Positions 1-6,776 are shown, counted from the stretch's first letter. The stretch: 9,337 bases of DNA from Dehalococcoidia bacterium (GCA_030647705.1 JAUSJJ010000065.1:1-9337); one strand, 5' to 3'. A program made the numbers and translations. Notes: generated by a model not told the origin, from the letters alone.

Positions 1-2
1 TG

Positions 3-488
3 TGGGCTGAATTAGAGGTAACGAACTCTAGTCCCAGTCAGCTTCTAAGAGACGTGGAAGTCAAGGTGATGAATCTGGAAGATGTCCTTCGCAAGCAAGA
101 TGATCCTACCAAGCACTTCCTCTATCCCGTGCAATTGTTCAATCCGACTGCTGTTTGCTGGTCGGAGAGATTCGCCCCTCCCAATCAGTTGAGAATGATG
201 ATTCCGCCTGGATCAACAAGCCTTGCGCTGATAGGCTTTTCAGATGACTCCAATGGCATGTGGACGGTTTTCAACGCTCCAGCGCCCAATAAGCCACGCT
301 ATTTGGGTGGTGCCAGGATTGAAGTGGAGGTGTCAAGCCCGGACTCTACGCCTTGGAAACGAGCTTTCTACATTGAGTGCCATCCCAACTACACTGACGG
401 TACGCGGGCAAGGTTTGAGTTCGTGGAATGGGATGCGTGGCTGGCGAATCATGAATTGCTGTCCAACTATCCTGATAAAAAGTCCTGA
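3..488 (+). CDS. 3' part of an unrecognised protein (5' end beyond window)
   Basis: The reading frame ending in TGA at 486-488 is open all the way to position 3, so the visible 161 codons are probably the C-terminal part of a longer gene. Possible internal starts are GTG at 54 and ATG at 69, but neither has a convincing Shine-Dalgarno sequence. The 17 codons before 54 read as natural protein (ELEVTNSSPSQLLRDVEV), which looks like one strand pattern of a beta-sandwich domain continuing into the rest. The remainder is rich in beta-type residues and aromatics (YPVQLFNP, RFEFVEWDAW), with no signal peptide or membrane segment. I do not recognise the family. Two hand-counted 60-base lines (61-120, 181-240) are 47-48% GC, far below the next gene, which may mean separate ancestry. 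It is on the same strand as the hydrolase that follows. Confidence 0.6.
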   Translation, partial: WAELEVTNSSPSQLLRDVEVKVMNLEDVLRKQDDPTKHFLYPVQLFNPTAVCWSERFAPPNQLRMMIPPGSTSLALIGFSDDSNGMWTVFNAPAPNKPRYLGGARIEVEVSSPDSTPWKRAFYIECHPNYTDGTRARFEFVEWDAWLANHELLSNYPDKKS

Positions 489-534
489 GATTAGCTGCCA
501 TGACTAGGTGTTCTCCCAAGAAAAGAGAGTAACA

Positions 535-1323
535 ATGTGTGCGAGCCACGCCGCCGGCAGCCCCCAAACACTCCACCTGCTCTCAGACGGCCTCAAGCTT
601 TGGGCTGAGCTCTACCGTCCTGACGGGAAGGCGGAGAGGCTCCCTGCCCTGGTGGTCTGCCACGGCATTCCCGGCGCCCCGCCCGATCCCCGCGATCGCG
701 GCTATCCGGCGCTGGCGGAGCGGCTTTGTCGGGACGGTTTTCTGACCCTGCTGCTCAACTTCCGCGGCGCCGGACAAAGCGAGGGCAACTTCGATATTTT
801 GGGCTGGACGCGGGACCTGGGTGTGGCGCTCGACCACCTCTCCACGCTCGAAGGATTGGACAGGAGGCGGCTTTCGGTGCTGGGCTTCAGCGGAGGGGCG
901 GCCGTGGCCATCTACGTCGCCGCGCATGACCAGCGGATCACCTCGGTGGTGTCCGCCGCGTCGCCGGCGAGGTTCAAGGCGATCTCCGGCGCCAGAGGCA
1001 TGGCCGACCTCCTGGAACATTCCCGCAGGGTGAAGATCATCAAGGACAAGGACTTCCCTGCCTCGTTCGAGGAGTGGTCGCACGGCTTCGACGTGGTGAG
1101 TCCGGCGGACTGGGTCGGCAGGATATCGCCGCGACCTCTGCTCATCCTGCACGGAGACCAGGACGCGATGGTGCCGGTAAGTCAGTCGCGGGAGTTGTAC
1201 CAGCGTGCGGGCGAGCCCAAAGACCTGCGCGTGCTGCCCGGTATAGGCCACCGGCTCAGGCTGGAGGAGAAAGCCATGGCCATCGCGCGGGACTGGCTCA
1301 GGAAGACAAACGGCCTGCATTAG
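535..1323 (+). CDS. alpha/beta hydrolase (serine esterase/peptidase-like)
   Basis: A 262-residue cytoplasmic alpha/beta-hydrolase; no signal peptide is visible. The fold markers appear in order: oxyanion-hole region VVCHGIPG (residues 40-47), NFRGAGQSEG (75-84), nucleophile elbow GFSGG with Ser119 (117-121), acid motif HGDQDAMVP with probable catalytic Asp210 (206-214), and GIGHR with His239 (236-240). The complete triad suggests an active hydrolase of the dienelactone hydrolase/prolyl oligopeptidase-like (COG1073) type. The substrate cannot be read from the sequence. I chose ATG 535 because a purine run AAAGAGAG lies just upstream (about 522-529); a GTG at 508 in the same frame would add nine residues but lacks a ribosome binding site. 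Hand counts of two lines (661-720, 901-960) give 78% and 72% GC, in sharp contrast to the preceding gene. Confidence 0.9.
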   Translation: MCASHAAGSPQTLHLLSDGLKLWAELYRPDGKAERLPALVVCHGIPGAPPDPRDRGYPALAERLCRDGFLTLLLNFRGAGQSEGNFDILGWTRDLGVALDHLSTLEGLDRRRLSVLGFSGGAAVAIYVAAHDQRITSVVSAASPARFKAISGARGMADLLEHSRRVKIIKDKDFPASFEEWSHGFDVVSPADWVGRISPRPLLILHGDQDAMVPVSQSRELYQRAGEPKDLRVLPGIGHRLRLEEKAMAIARDWLRKTNGLH

Positions 1324-1390
1324 GGCATGGTTGAGGAGAGTGAGAGGATGAGCGGCCCGGATAACTCCATCTCAGATGCAAGGGAGAACG

Positions 1391-2194
1391 ATGCGTATCC
1401 TGGCGGTAGTACAGGGCAAGTACGGAGAACGGATAGTCGAGAACATACGTGCGCTCGGGCCGAAGGACTGGACCATCGAGAGCTTCACGGCGCCGAGGGC
1501 TTTGCCCGTCATCATCGACGAGCCGGAGGAGTTCCTCCCCAAGACCTTGCCACAGGCTGACCTGGTGCTGGCGATGACGGAGAACCCGAGGTCAGCCCAG
1601 CTCATCCCCGCCATAGCCAGGCTGTCCGGCGCCAAGGCGGTGATCGCGCCCATAGACAACTCGGCGTGGATGCTCACCGGGCTGAGGAACCAGATCAAGC
1701 GTGAGATGGAGCAGGCTGGAGTCACCGCTGTCTTTCCCAAGACCTTCTGCACGCTGACTGAGAAAACCTGGGGCTACCGCCACGCCGCCCAGCCATATGA
1801 AAACGAGTTCATCGCCGAGTTCGCCAGGCATTTCGGCAAGCCCAGGTTCAAGATCACCGTCAACCCCCGGACCAGGAACATCGAAACCTGCGAGGTGGAG
1901 CGCGGCGCGCCATGCGGGGCGACGCACTACGCGGCGAAGAGGCTGATCGGCGTCTCGGTGGAAGAAGCGGCGCCCAAAGCCGGGCTGTTCAGCCATCAGT
2001 ACCCTTGCCTGGCGTCGATGGAGCGCGAGCCTATCGATGACCGGCTGGAAGACACGCTGATGCATGTCTCCGGGTTCGTGGTGAACGAGGACATGGCGGA
2101 GAAGGTCAGGCCGTACAAGGAGAAGCCTCAATACTTCGCGCCGGGCGAGCGCGTGGAGGCGGAGGACGGCCGGCAGGAGCGCTCCGCCGGTTGA
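1391..2194 (+). CDS. DUF166 family protein
   Basis: A 267-residue soluble protein recognised as DUF166 (Pfam PF02593), a family common in methanogenic archaea and found in some anaerobic bacteria. The family is sometimes labelled 'thymidylate synthase', and I know of no experimental support for that label. The N-terminus MRILAVVQGKYGERIVENI has a Rossmann-like beta-alpha start. Residues 56-91 alternate hydrophobic strand and helix (ADLVLAMTENP, KAVIAPIDN). Four cysteines stand out: Cys120 (FPKTFCTL), Cys167 and Cys175 (ETCEVERGAPCGAT) and Cys206 (HQYPCLAS). The CGAT...AAKRLIG stretch is the family's typical cysteine segment, and the cysteines could bind a metal or an iron-sulfur cluster. ATG 1391 is preferred over in-frame ATG 1376 because AAGGGAG (1380-1386) sits 4 nt before it. 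The last 15 or so residues are charged and look disordered. Confidence 0.85.
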   Translation: MRILAVVQGKYGERIVENIRALGPKDWTIESFTAPRALPVIIDEPEEFLPKTLPQADLVLAMTENPRSAQLIPAIARLSGAKAVIAPIDNSAWMLTGLRNQIKREMEQAGVTAVFPKTFCTLTEKTWGYRHAAQPYENEFIAEFARHFGKPRFKITVNPRTRNIETCEVERGAPCGATHYAAKRLIGVSVEEAAPKAGLFSHQYPCLASMEREPIDDRLEDTLMHVSGFVVNEDMAEKVRPYKEKPQYFAPGERVEAEDGRQERSAG

Positions 2195-2300
2195 TGAGCT
2201 TTCTCCCTATCCCCCGTTTTCTGTCTCCGGGAACGTGGCGCAAGCGCCGACGCTTCCCTCTTCTCCAGGAGTCCCGCGAAACGGGGAAAATACCCCTACA

Positions 2301-2363
2301 CCCCCGTATCGAGTACGGGGCAGGCTCTTTCTCGAAAGGGGGAACGAGGTTGCCTCCCCCTTT
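2301..2363 (+). repeat. dispersed intergenic repeat, copy 1 (two stem-loops)
   Basis: The first stem is CCCCGTA (2302-2308) / TACGGGG (2314-2320) with loop TCGAG. The second is AAAGGGGG (2335-2342) / CCCCCTTT (2356-2363) with a 13-nt loop. The 25 bases from 2301 match 8406-8430 at 23 of 25 positions, in the same orientation and also followed by a G-run/C-run hairpin. The segment just downstream (TTTGGCAAAGGGTGACTGAG, then GGGGGATT) resembles GC-rich palindromic intergenic repeats common in several bacterial phyla. No coding function is implied. Such elements are usually REP/MITE-like. Confidence 0.7.
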
Positions 2364-2459
2364 GGCAAAGGGTGACTGAGGGGGATTCAGGGACAATCCT
2401 GTGAGTTTCGCGGGAGGCCCCTTCTCTCGGCAGATGATGTCAAACCGAAGCTGATGCTG

Positions 2460-2488
2460 TATAATACGGTATTGACCGAACGTTTCGG
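2460..2488 (+). promoter_or_regulatory. putative promoter -10 box and dyad before the kinase gene
   Basis: A perfect TATAAT lies at 2460-2465, 72 nt before the ATG of the sensor kinase. I find no good -35 box at the right distance, so the promoter may be activator-dependent or use another sigma factor. A small dyad CCGAA-CGT-TTCGG lies at 2476-2488, just past the expected transcription start, where a repressor or autoregulator could bind. Both readings are inference from sequence alone. Confidence 0.4.
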
Positions 2489-2537
2489 CAACAACACTGA
2501 ACTGATTCCCCGCACCTGATCCAAGCGTGAGCTGAAG

Positions 2538-4412
2538 ATGAGAGACCTGGGAAAGGGAGCAACTCCGTTCACCGGGCACAGCCTCCAGAAAAGGATCGTG
2601 ATTCTGGTGGCTACGGGGATACTATTCATGTTGCTGGTGCTGGGGGTGTCCAGCTTCATGGCTGTGAACGAGAGCGTAGGCCGCTCTCTGGAAGAGCGGC
2701 TGATCCTGGCCCAGACCACCGCCAGCCACATGGAGCAGTTGCTGGACCAGAACCTCTCCCGGTTGGATGCAGTGACCTTCTCCGAGGGGGTCGATCTGGA
2801 AGACGCCAACCTCGAACCCGAGAAGCGGGAGCTCCACGAAGCCTACCTCGACACTATCTTCACTAACGGCGTCTATCTCCTCGACCACGACGGGAAGGTG
2901 TTGTGGACAGAGCCCTATCAGCAGCAGTGGATCGGGGCGGATATGTCCAATCTTGCCCACGTTAGAGACGCCCTGCAGACAGGCATACCCAGGTTCTCCG
3001 ATGTTTTCACAGTTGGGGCCAGCGGTCTGCGAGTGGTCGCCGGCGTCGCTCCTGTCAAGGACCGCTACGGCAGTATTACCGGGCTGGTCATGGGTTTCAT
3101 CGATCTCACCGGGTCGAGCTTGAGAAGGACCATCGGGCCGCTGGGGCTGGGCGAAACGGGCTACGTCGAAGTGATCGACAGCCATGGAGTCGTGCTGGTC
3201 AGCAGCAGACCGGAACTCGTGCTGACCGATAGCGATCACAAGGATGTCATGGCGAACCTGATCCAGGCCCGGCGCGCCACGGTGGGCGCCTGCCATGGCT
3301 GCCACTCGGCGGCGCAAGACCAGGGAAAGACGACCGAGGTAATGGCTTTTGCCCCTCTTATCGGCGTCACCTGGGGAGTGGCCGTCAGGCAGTCCGAAGC
3401 TGAGGCGCTGGCCCCGGCGAACCGGCTGCAGCAGAGATTCATCATCTTCGGCGTCCTGCTTTTCATGGCCGGCGTTGTAATGACCTGGGGAATAGCGCGC
3501 AGCCTTGTCAGGCCGCTCAAGGTGCTGACCAATGCCGCCAGGAAGATCGAAGGCGGCAACCTGTCTGATCCAATCCCACCTCTGGGTAATGATGAGATCG
3601 GACAGTTGGGCCAGAGCCTGGAGACGATGAGGCTGAAGCTCAAGGAGTCTCTGGAGAGAATCGAAGGGTGGAACAAAGAGCTGGAGAAGAACGTCAGCGA
3701 ACGCACCAGAGAGCTCGAATACTCCAGGACGGTGAGGGGGGAGTTGTTGGACAAGGTCATCACTGCCCAGGAAGAAGAGCGCCGGCGGATTGCCCGGGAG
3801 CTTCACGATGACACCAGTCAGGCCCTGGCCACCCTGGCCATGGCCATGGACACCGCGGCGGCCGGGCCATCCGGCGACGGGACTCAATGGAAAGAGAAGC
3901 TGGCCGGCATGAAGGCGCTCGTGGTCAATGCACTGGACGGCGTCCACCAGATGATCTTCGATCTGCGGCCTTCCGTGCTGGATGACCTGGGGCTGATGCC
4001 GACTTTGCGGTGGTATGCGGAGAAGCGACTCCAGGCATCCGGCGCCAGGGTGCGCCTGGAGGTCTCTGGTAAGGAGAAGAGGCTACCCACCCGGATGGAG
4101 ACCGCAATCTTCCGTGCGGTCCAGGAGGCCATCACCAACATCGCCAGACACGCCGAGGCGGAAAACGTCCTGATCAGCGTCGAATTCGGGGACTCGTCCA
4201 TGTTCATCGAGGTGGAAGATGACGGCAAGGGCTTCGACCCGGAGCAATTGACCAAGACCAGGAACACACAGGTCAAGGGCCTGGGGCTGTTGGGCATGAA
4301 GGAGAGGATCGAACTGCTTCACGGCAGCCTGAGTATCCGCTCCGAGCCTGGGGGCGGCACCACTTTGAGTATCAGAGTGCCGATAACTACCGAGGAGCTT
4401 CCTCATGGATAA
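2538..4412 (+). CDS. membrane sensor histidine kinase with haem c (CHGCH) motif in sensor domain
   Basis: A 624-residue NarX/DegS-type (HisKA_3) sensor kinase. In order: a short cytoplasmic tail; membrane helix 1 (about 19-42); an extracytoplasmic Cache-like domain (about 43-299); membrane helix 2 (about 301-324); HAMP (about 320-375); a charged coiled coil (about 365-400); the dimerisation/phosphoacceptor domain with ERRRIARELHDD, phospho-His423; and an HATPase_c domain with N-box EAITNIARHA (Asn534), G1 DDGKGFD (561-567) and G2 GLGLLGMKER (581-590). All catalytic motifs are intact. The unusual part is CHGCH at residues 252-256, late in the Cache-like domain, a textbook CxxCH covalent haem c site on the side of the membrane where c-haems are attached. 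The domain may therefore sense redox state or a haem ligand. It overlaps the response regulator gene by 8 nt and lies upstream of cytochrome genes. The ATG at 2538 has only a weak ribosome binding site, but it places helix 1 correctly. Confidence 0.92.
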   Translation: MRDLGKGATPFTGHSLQKRIVILVATGILFMLLVLGVSSFMAVNESVGRSLEERLILAQTTASHMEQLLDQNLSRLDAVTFSEGVDLEDANLEPEKRELHEAYLDTIFTNGVYLLDHDGKVLWTEPYQQQWIGADMSNLAHVRDALQTGIPRFSDVFTVGASGLRVVAGVAPVKDRYGSITGLVMGFIDLTGSSLRRTIGPLGLGETGYVEVIDSHGVVLVSSRPELVLTDSDHKDVMANLIQARRATVGACHGCHSAAQDQGKTTEVMAFAPLIGVTWGVAVRQSEAEALAPANRLQQRFIIFGVLLFMAGVVMTWGIARSLVRPLKVLTNAARKIEGGNLSDPIPPLGNDEIGQLGQSLETMRLKLKESLERIEGWNKELEKNVSERTRELEYSRTVRGELLDKVITAQEEERRRIARELHDDTSQALATLAMAMDTAAAGPSGDGTQWKEKLAGMKALVVNALDGVHQMIFDLRPSVLDDLGLMPTLRWYAEKRLQASGARVRLEVSGKEKRLPTRMETAIFRAVQEAITNIARHAEAENVLISVEFGDSSMFIEVEDDGKGFDPEQLTKTRNTQVKGLGLLGMKERIELLHGSLSIRSEPGGGTTLSIRVPITTEELPHG

Positions 4413-5070
4413 AGTGCGAGTACTCATAGCTGACGACCACACCATCGTCCGGGAAGGTGTACGGGCCCTGCTGGCGCTTTACCCTGACATTGAAGTCGTG
4501 GGAGAGGCCGCTGATGGCAAGGAGGCGATCGACCGGGCGGTGGAACTTCGCCCTGACGTGGTGCTGATGGACATCGCCATGCCCGGTCTGGGCGGGCTGG
4601 AGGCCACTCTCGAGATACGCAAGTCGTGCCCGGACGTCAAGATACTGGTGCTGACCCAGCATGAGAACAGGGAATACGTGCAGCGTTTTCTCAAGGCAGG
4701 GGCCTCCGGTTATGTGCTTAAGAAGGCGGCCGGCACCGAGCTGGTTTCAGCCATCCGCATGGTGCGCCAGGGCGGGATATACCTCCAGGGGCCCGTGGCC
4801 TCGTCGGTTATCGGGGAGTCTCTGGGGCCGGGGTCGGTTGAGGCCGGACCGGCGGACTATGACTCGCTCAGCGACCGGGAGAAACAGGTGCTGAAGCTCC
4901 TGGCGGAGGGACAGAGCAACAAGGAGATCGCCGACCTGCTCTGTCTCAGCATCAAGACCGTGATGGCCCACCGCGCCAACATAATGGAGAAGCTGGGCAT
5001 CCACAACCGGGTTGAACTGGTCAAGTATGCTATCCGGCGCGGGCTGATTCAGGTTCAGCCGGAGGTCTAG
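4405..5070 (+). CDS. NarL/FixJ-family response regulator
   Basis: A 221-residue cytoplasmic transcription regulator. The receiver domain (about 4-118) has the acidic pair Asp10/Asp11, phosphoacceptor Asp56 (VLMDIAMP), Thr84 (LVLT) and Lys106 (YVLKK), so all switch residues are present. A LuxR-type HTH domain (about 153-215) carries the signature LSDREKQVLKLLAEGQSNKEI and the recognition helix region SIKTVMAHRANIMEKL. The ATG lies inside the end of the kinase gene (kinase TAA at 4410-4412), with GAGGAG at 4392-4397 giving a 7-nt spacing. That indicates translational coupling and a cognate pair with the preceding HisKA_3 kinase. Its targets are not shown by the sequence. The cytochrome genes starting less than 700 nt downstream are the obvious candidates. 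Confidence 0.95.
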   Translation: MDKVRVLIADDHTIVREGVRALLALYPDIEVVGEAADGKEAIDRAVELRPDVVLMDIAMPGLGGLEATLEIRKSCPDVKILVLTQHENREYVQRFLKAGASGYVLKKAAGTELVSAIRMVRQGGIYLQGPVASSVIGESLGPGSVEAGPADYDSLSDREKQVLKLLAEGQSNKEIADLLCLSIKTVMAHRANIMEKLGIHNRVELVKYAIRRGLIQVQPEV

Positions 5071-5243
5071 AGCTGATGTGCCCAAAGACGGCGATGGTCG
5101 GCTCGTGTCATGAGTCAAGTTGCGCGGTATCAGTCCGGTAAAACAGGAGTTTAGGGTGGTTTTACTGACCGGCTAGGTCGGTTGCCCGATTCATAGATCA
5201 CCCCCGGTGCATTAGAATGACAGTAGGAAAGGGGGTGATTGTA
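5071..5243. other. 173-bp spacer with an inverted repeat between regulator and cytochrome module
   Basis: No gene is seen here. It contains the inverted repeat GTAAAAC (5138-5144) / GTTTTAC (5159-5165), extendable by a G-T and a C-G pair, around a 14-nt loop. This could be a terminator remnant for the regulator gene or a binding site for a regulator of the downstream genes. No convincing -35/-10 pair was found, so whether the cytochrome genes have their own promoter is open. Confidence 0.4.
5230..5239 (+). promoter_or_regulatory. strong Shine-Dalgarno fixing the start at 5244
   Basis: AGGGGGTGAT matches AGGAGGTGAT, the complement of the 16S rRNA 3' end, at 9 of 10 bases and ends 4 nt before ATG 5244. 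It lies inside the reading frame that would start at ATG 5217, so the upstream ATG is unlikely to be used. Confidence 0.75.
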
Positions 5244-5564
5244 ATGACGACCATGAAATACGGAGGACAGTGGACAAAGGCTGGGACCTATTTGGGGATT
5301 ACCGGTGGTGAGTGGGTCACCATCCCCAAGGGTGGTGGGGTGCTGCCAGGGAAACGGGAGGCGCGCTACCTGCGGACGCCTCTCCCTCTGCTGGTGGTAC
5401 TTGGCCCGGCGGCCGGTCTGGTCTACATCATCTTCCTGCCCGTGGTTGGCATCCTGCTGGTGGCACAACTCGCGGTAAGGAAGGTGGCGGCAAAGATCGG
5501 AGCGGCGCTGGCCACGATAGGGAAGAAGGGTGTCCCCAAGGGTGTTGGGGGCCCCAGGGAGTGA
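5244..5564 (+). CDS. small unrecognised membrane protein
   Basis: A 106-residue protein with no family I can name securely. The N-terminal 45 residues are polar with several glycines and aromatics (MKYGGQW, LGITGGEWVTIP). Residues 46-76 are almost continuously hydrophobic (PLPLLVVLGPAAGLVYIIFL, then PVVGILLVAQ). That is long enough for one tilted helix or a short re-entrant hairpin with prolines at the turn. The C-terminal 30 residues are basic (RK, K, KK), suggesting the C-terminus is cytoplasmic. It has no cysteines and so no haem or metal motif of its own. It is the first gene of the apparent cytochrome module and may be an accessory or assembly subunit of it, on the strength of position only. 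Confidence 0.75.
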   Translation: MTTMKYGGQWTKAGTYLGITGGEWVTIPKGGGVLPGKREARYLRTPLPLLVVLGPAAGLVYIIFLPVVGILLVAQLAVRKVAAKIGAALATIGKKGVPKGVGGPRE

Positions 5565-5570
5565 CCTGGG
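5534..5570 (+). terminator. two back-to-back hairpins at the end of the small membrane gene
   Basis: CCCCAA (5534-5539) / TTGGGG (5545-5550) has a 5-nt loop. It is followed by CCCAGG (5553-5558) / CCTGGG (5565-5570) with a 6-nt loop that contains the stop codon TGA (5562-5564). No T-run follows, so this is not a standard intrinsic terminator. Partial termination, RNA processing or mRNA stabilisation between the membrane gene and the cytochrome are alternatives. Confidence 0.4.
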
Positions 5571-5591
5571 TTGTACGCGCGGAGAACGAGG

Positions 5592-5666
5592 GACACGGGA
5601 GTCCCAAGACAGCATGGCCAGGGGCTGTTTCCCTGTTCCGCTTTGGGCCGTTGGGATTCCCGTGTC
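5592..5666 (+). promoter_or_regulatory. 16-bp hairpin in the leader of the cytochrome c gene
   Basis: GACACGGGAGTCCCAA (5592-5607) pairs with TTGGGATTCCCGTGTC (5651-5666). All 16 positions pair in RNA, one of them G-U, around a 43-nt loop that itself holds a small ACAGC/GCTGT stem (5609-5613 / 5624-5628). The structure ends about 20 nt before the ribosome binding site. It could be an mRNA-stabilising or processing stem, a regulated leader, or a remnant of a dispersed repeat. No known riboswitch class was recognised. Confidence 0.5.
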
Positions 5667-5685
5667 GAGGGACTCTACCGAGAGC

Positions 5686-5693
5686 GAGGTGAT
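5686..5693 (+). promoter_or_regulatory. Shine-Dalgarno fixing the start of the cytochrome c gene
   Basis: GAGGTGAT ends 3 nt before ATG 5697. The frame is open upstream to a TTG at 5571, but this site and the signal-peptide-like N-terminus from 5697 identify the true start. Confidence 0.75.
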
Positions 5694-5696
5694 ACG

Positions 5697-6776
5697 ATGG
5701 ACCGTGTGGCATGCATCAACCAGCGCTGGACCTACTTCCTGGCGCTCGGCCTGCTGCTTGTTGCAGGCCTGTGGCTGGCGGCGGCGTTGGCCGAAGAAGC
5801 CCTGGCGGCGGACGACCAGTGCCTCGCCTGCCACGGCGCGCCGGGTCTGGTGCTGACTTTCCCGAGCGGAGACAAGCTGCCGCTCAACGTTGACAGCAAG
5901 GCTTTCTCTTCGTCGGTTCACGGCGACAAACTGGGTTGTGCAGACTGTCACTCCGGGTATGCGGCGGTGCCTCATCCCAAGGTCAAAGCGCAAGACGTCA
6001 GGGAATACACTATTGCGCTGTATGAGGTCTGCCGCAAGTGCCATTTCGCGGAGTACACAAAGACACTGGACAGCACCCATTTCCAGGTGTTTTCCGAGGG
6101 CAATCAATGGGCGCCTACCTGCGTCGATTGCCATGGCGCTCACAATGTCGCCAGGGCGGGCCAGCCACGTTCCGGGGTTTCTCAGACGTGTTCGGCCTGC
6201 CATCAGGAGGTCACTGAAGCTTACGTCGGCAGTGTCCACGGCGCGGCGCTGGAGGAAGGAAATGCCGATGTGCCTAGCTGCACCGATTGCCATCGTTCCC
6301 ATGACATAAGCGATCCGCGGACGGCGTCCTTCAGGCAGGAGACCCCTGCTTTGTGTGTCCAGTGCCATTCGGACAAGCCTCTGATGGACAAGTACGGCAT
6401 ATCCACGGACGTGTCCAAAACCTATCTGGCCGATTTTCACGGATCCACCGTGGCCCTGGAGGCGAAGCAATCGGTCAACATTACGCCTGCGGTGGCGGTG
6501 TGCACTGATTGCCATGGCGTCCACGACATCTCCAGAGTCGACGATCCAGACTCCCCGTTGATAAAGGAGAATCTGTTGAGCGTTTGCCAGAAGTGCCACC
6601 CGGATGCCACGGCCAACTTTCCTGGGGCCTGGCTATCCCATTACCAGCCCAGCCTTACCAAAGCCCCCTTGGTATTCCTGGTTCAGGTGTTCTACCGATT
6701 CTTGATCCCGTTCATGCTGGTAGGTCTGGGCCTGCACATCGGGCTTGACCTGTGGCGTGCGGCCAACAATAGATAG
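5697..6776 (+). CDS. membrane-anchored nine-haem cytochrome c
   Basis: A 359-residue multihaem c-type cytochrome. An N-terminal hydrophobic segment (about 12-32) followed by ALAADD looks like a Sec signal peptide. Nine CxxCH motifs follow, at residues 42-46, 81-85, 112-116, 142-146, 165-169, 195-199, 220-224, 269-273 and 297-301. Extra histidines in HG or HD contexts (SVHG 74-76 and 180-182, DFHG 247-249, GAHN, GVHD) are likely second axial ligands. A C-terminal membrane helix (about 325-351, [19 protein letters not shown]) would tether it to the membrane. The family is that of doubled-CXXCH, NapC/NrfB-like electron-transfer cytochromes. The cytochrome b gene follows 10 nt after the stop and shares its ribosome binding site with this stop codon, so the two are almost certainly cotranscribed. 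Nine c-haems beside an FdnI-type b subunit match the domain make-up of Geobacter CbcL, there a single protein. The physiological electron partner is unknown. Confidence 0.95.
   Translation: MDRVACINQRWTYFLALGLLLVAGLWLAAALAEEALAADDQCLACHGAPGLVLTFPSGDKLPLNVDSKAFSSSVHGDKLGCADCHSGYAAVPHPKVKAQDVREYTIALYEVCRKCHFAEYTKTLDSTHFQVFSEGNQWAPTCVDCHGAHNVARAGQPRSGVSQTCSACHQEVTEAYVGSVHGAALEEGNADVPSCTDCHRSHDISDPRTASFRQETPALCVQCHSDKPLMDKYGISTDVSKTYLADFHGSTVALEAKQSVNITPAVAVCTDCHGVHDISRVDDPDSPLIKENLLSVCQKCHPDATANFPGAWLSHYQPSLTKAPLVFLVQVFYRFLIPFMLVGLGLHIGLDLWRAANNR

Larger units (their letters stand above)
2195..2537. other. 343-bp intergenic region dense in inverted repeats
   Basis: I see no credible gene here; the short open frames are low-complexity translations of the repeats. 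From left to right it holds an inverted repeat CCCCGTTT (2212-2219) / AAACGGGG (2279-2286), enclosing a small hairpin GGCGC-AA-GCGCC (2237-2248) that follows the DUF166 stop and may act as its terminator, though no T-run follows. Then come the GC-rich dispersed repeat at 2301-2363 and, near the kinase gene, a TATAAT box and a small dyad. Confidence 0.7.

Noticed and set aside
1348..1560. Alternative small gene starting at ATG 1348 (or GTG/ATG nearby) overlapping the DUF166 start
   Set aside because: It is out of frame with the DUF166 gene and encodes a basic, motif-free peptide. The DUF166 start has its own Shine-Dalgarno.
2301..2363. CRISPR array or riboswitch in the repeat-rich intergenic region
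   Set aside because: There are no regularly spaced direct repeats with unique spacers, and no recognised aptamer core. The structure is a GC-rich dispersed palindrome.
2622..3947. 441-codon open frame on the minus strand across the kinase gene
   Set aside because: It lies entirely opposite a kinase with all catalytic motifs. Its translation is low in recognisable structure (rich in Gln, Arg, His, Pro), as expected for an antisense shadow in GC-rich DNA.
5571..5696. TTG start giving a 42-residue longer cytochrome c
   Set aside because: It would put the signal peptide in the interior and run through the leader hairpin. GAGGTGAT before ATG 5697 decides the start.
5151..6599. 482-codon open frame on the minus strand across the cytochrome c gene
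   Set aside because: The sense strand encodes nine CxxCH motifs and a signal peptide. The antisense frame has no motif and no ribosome binding site.
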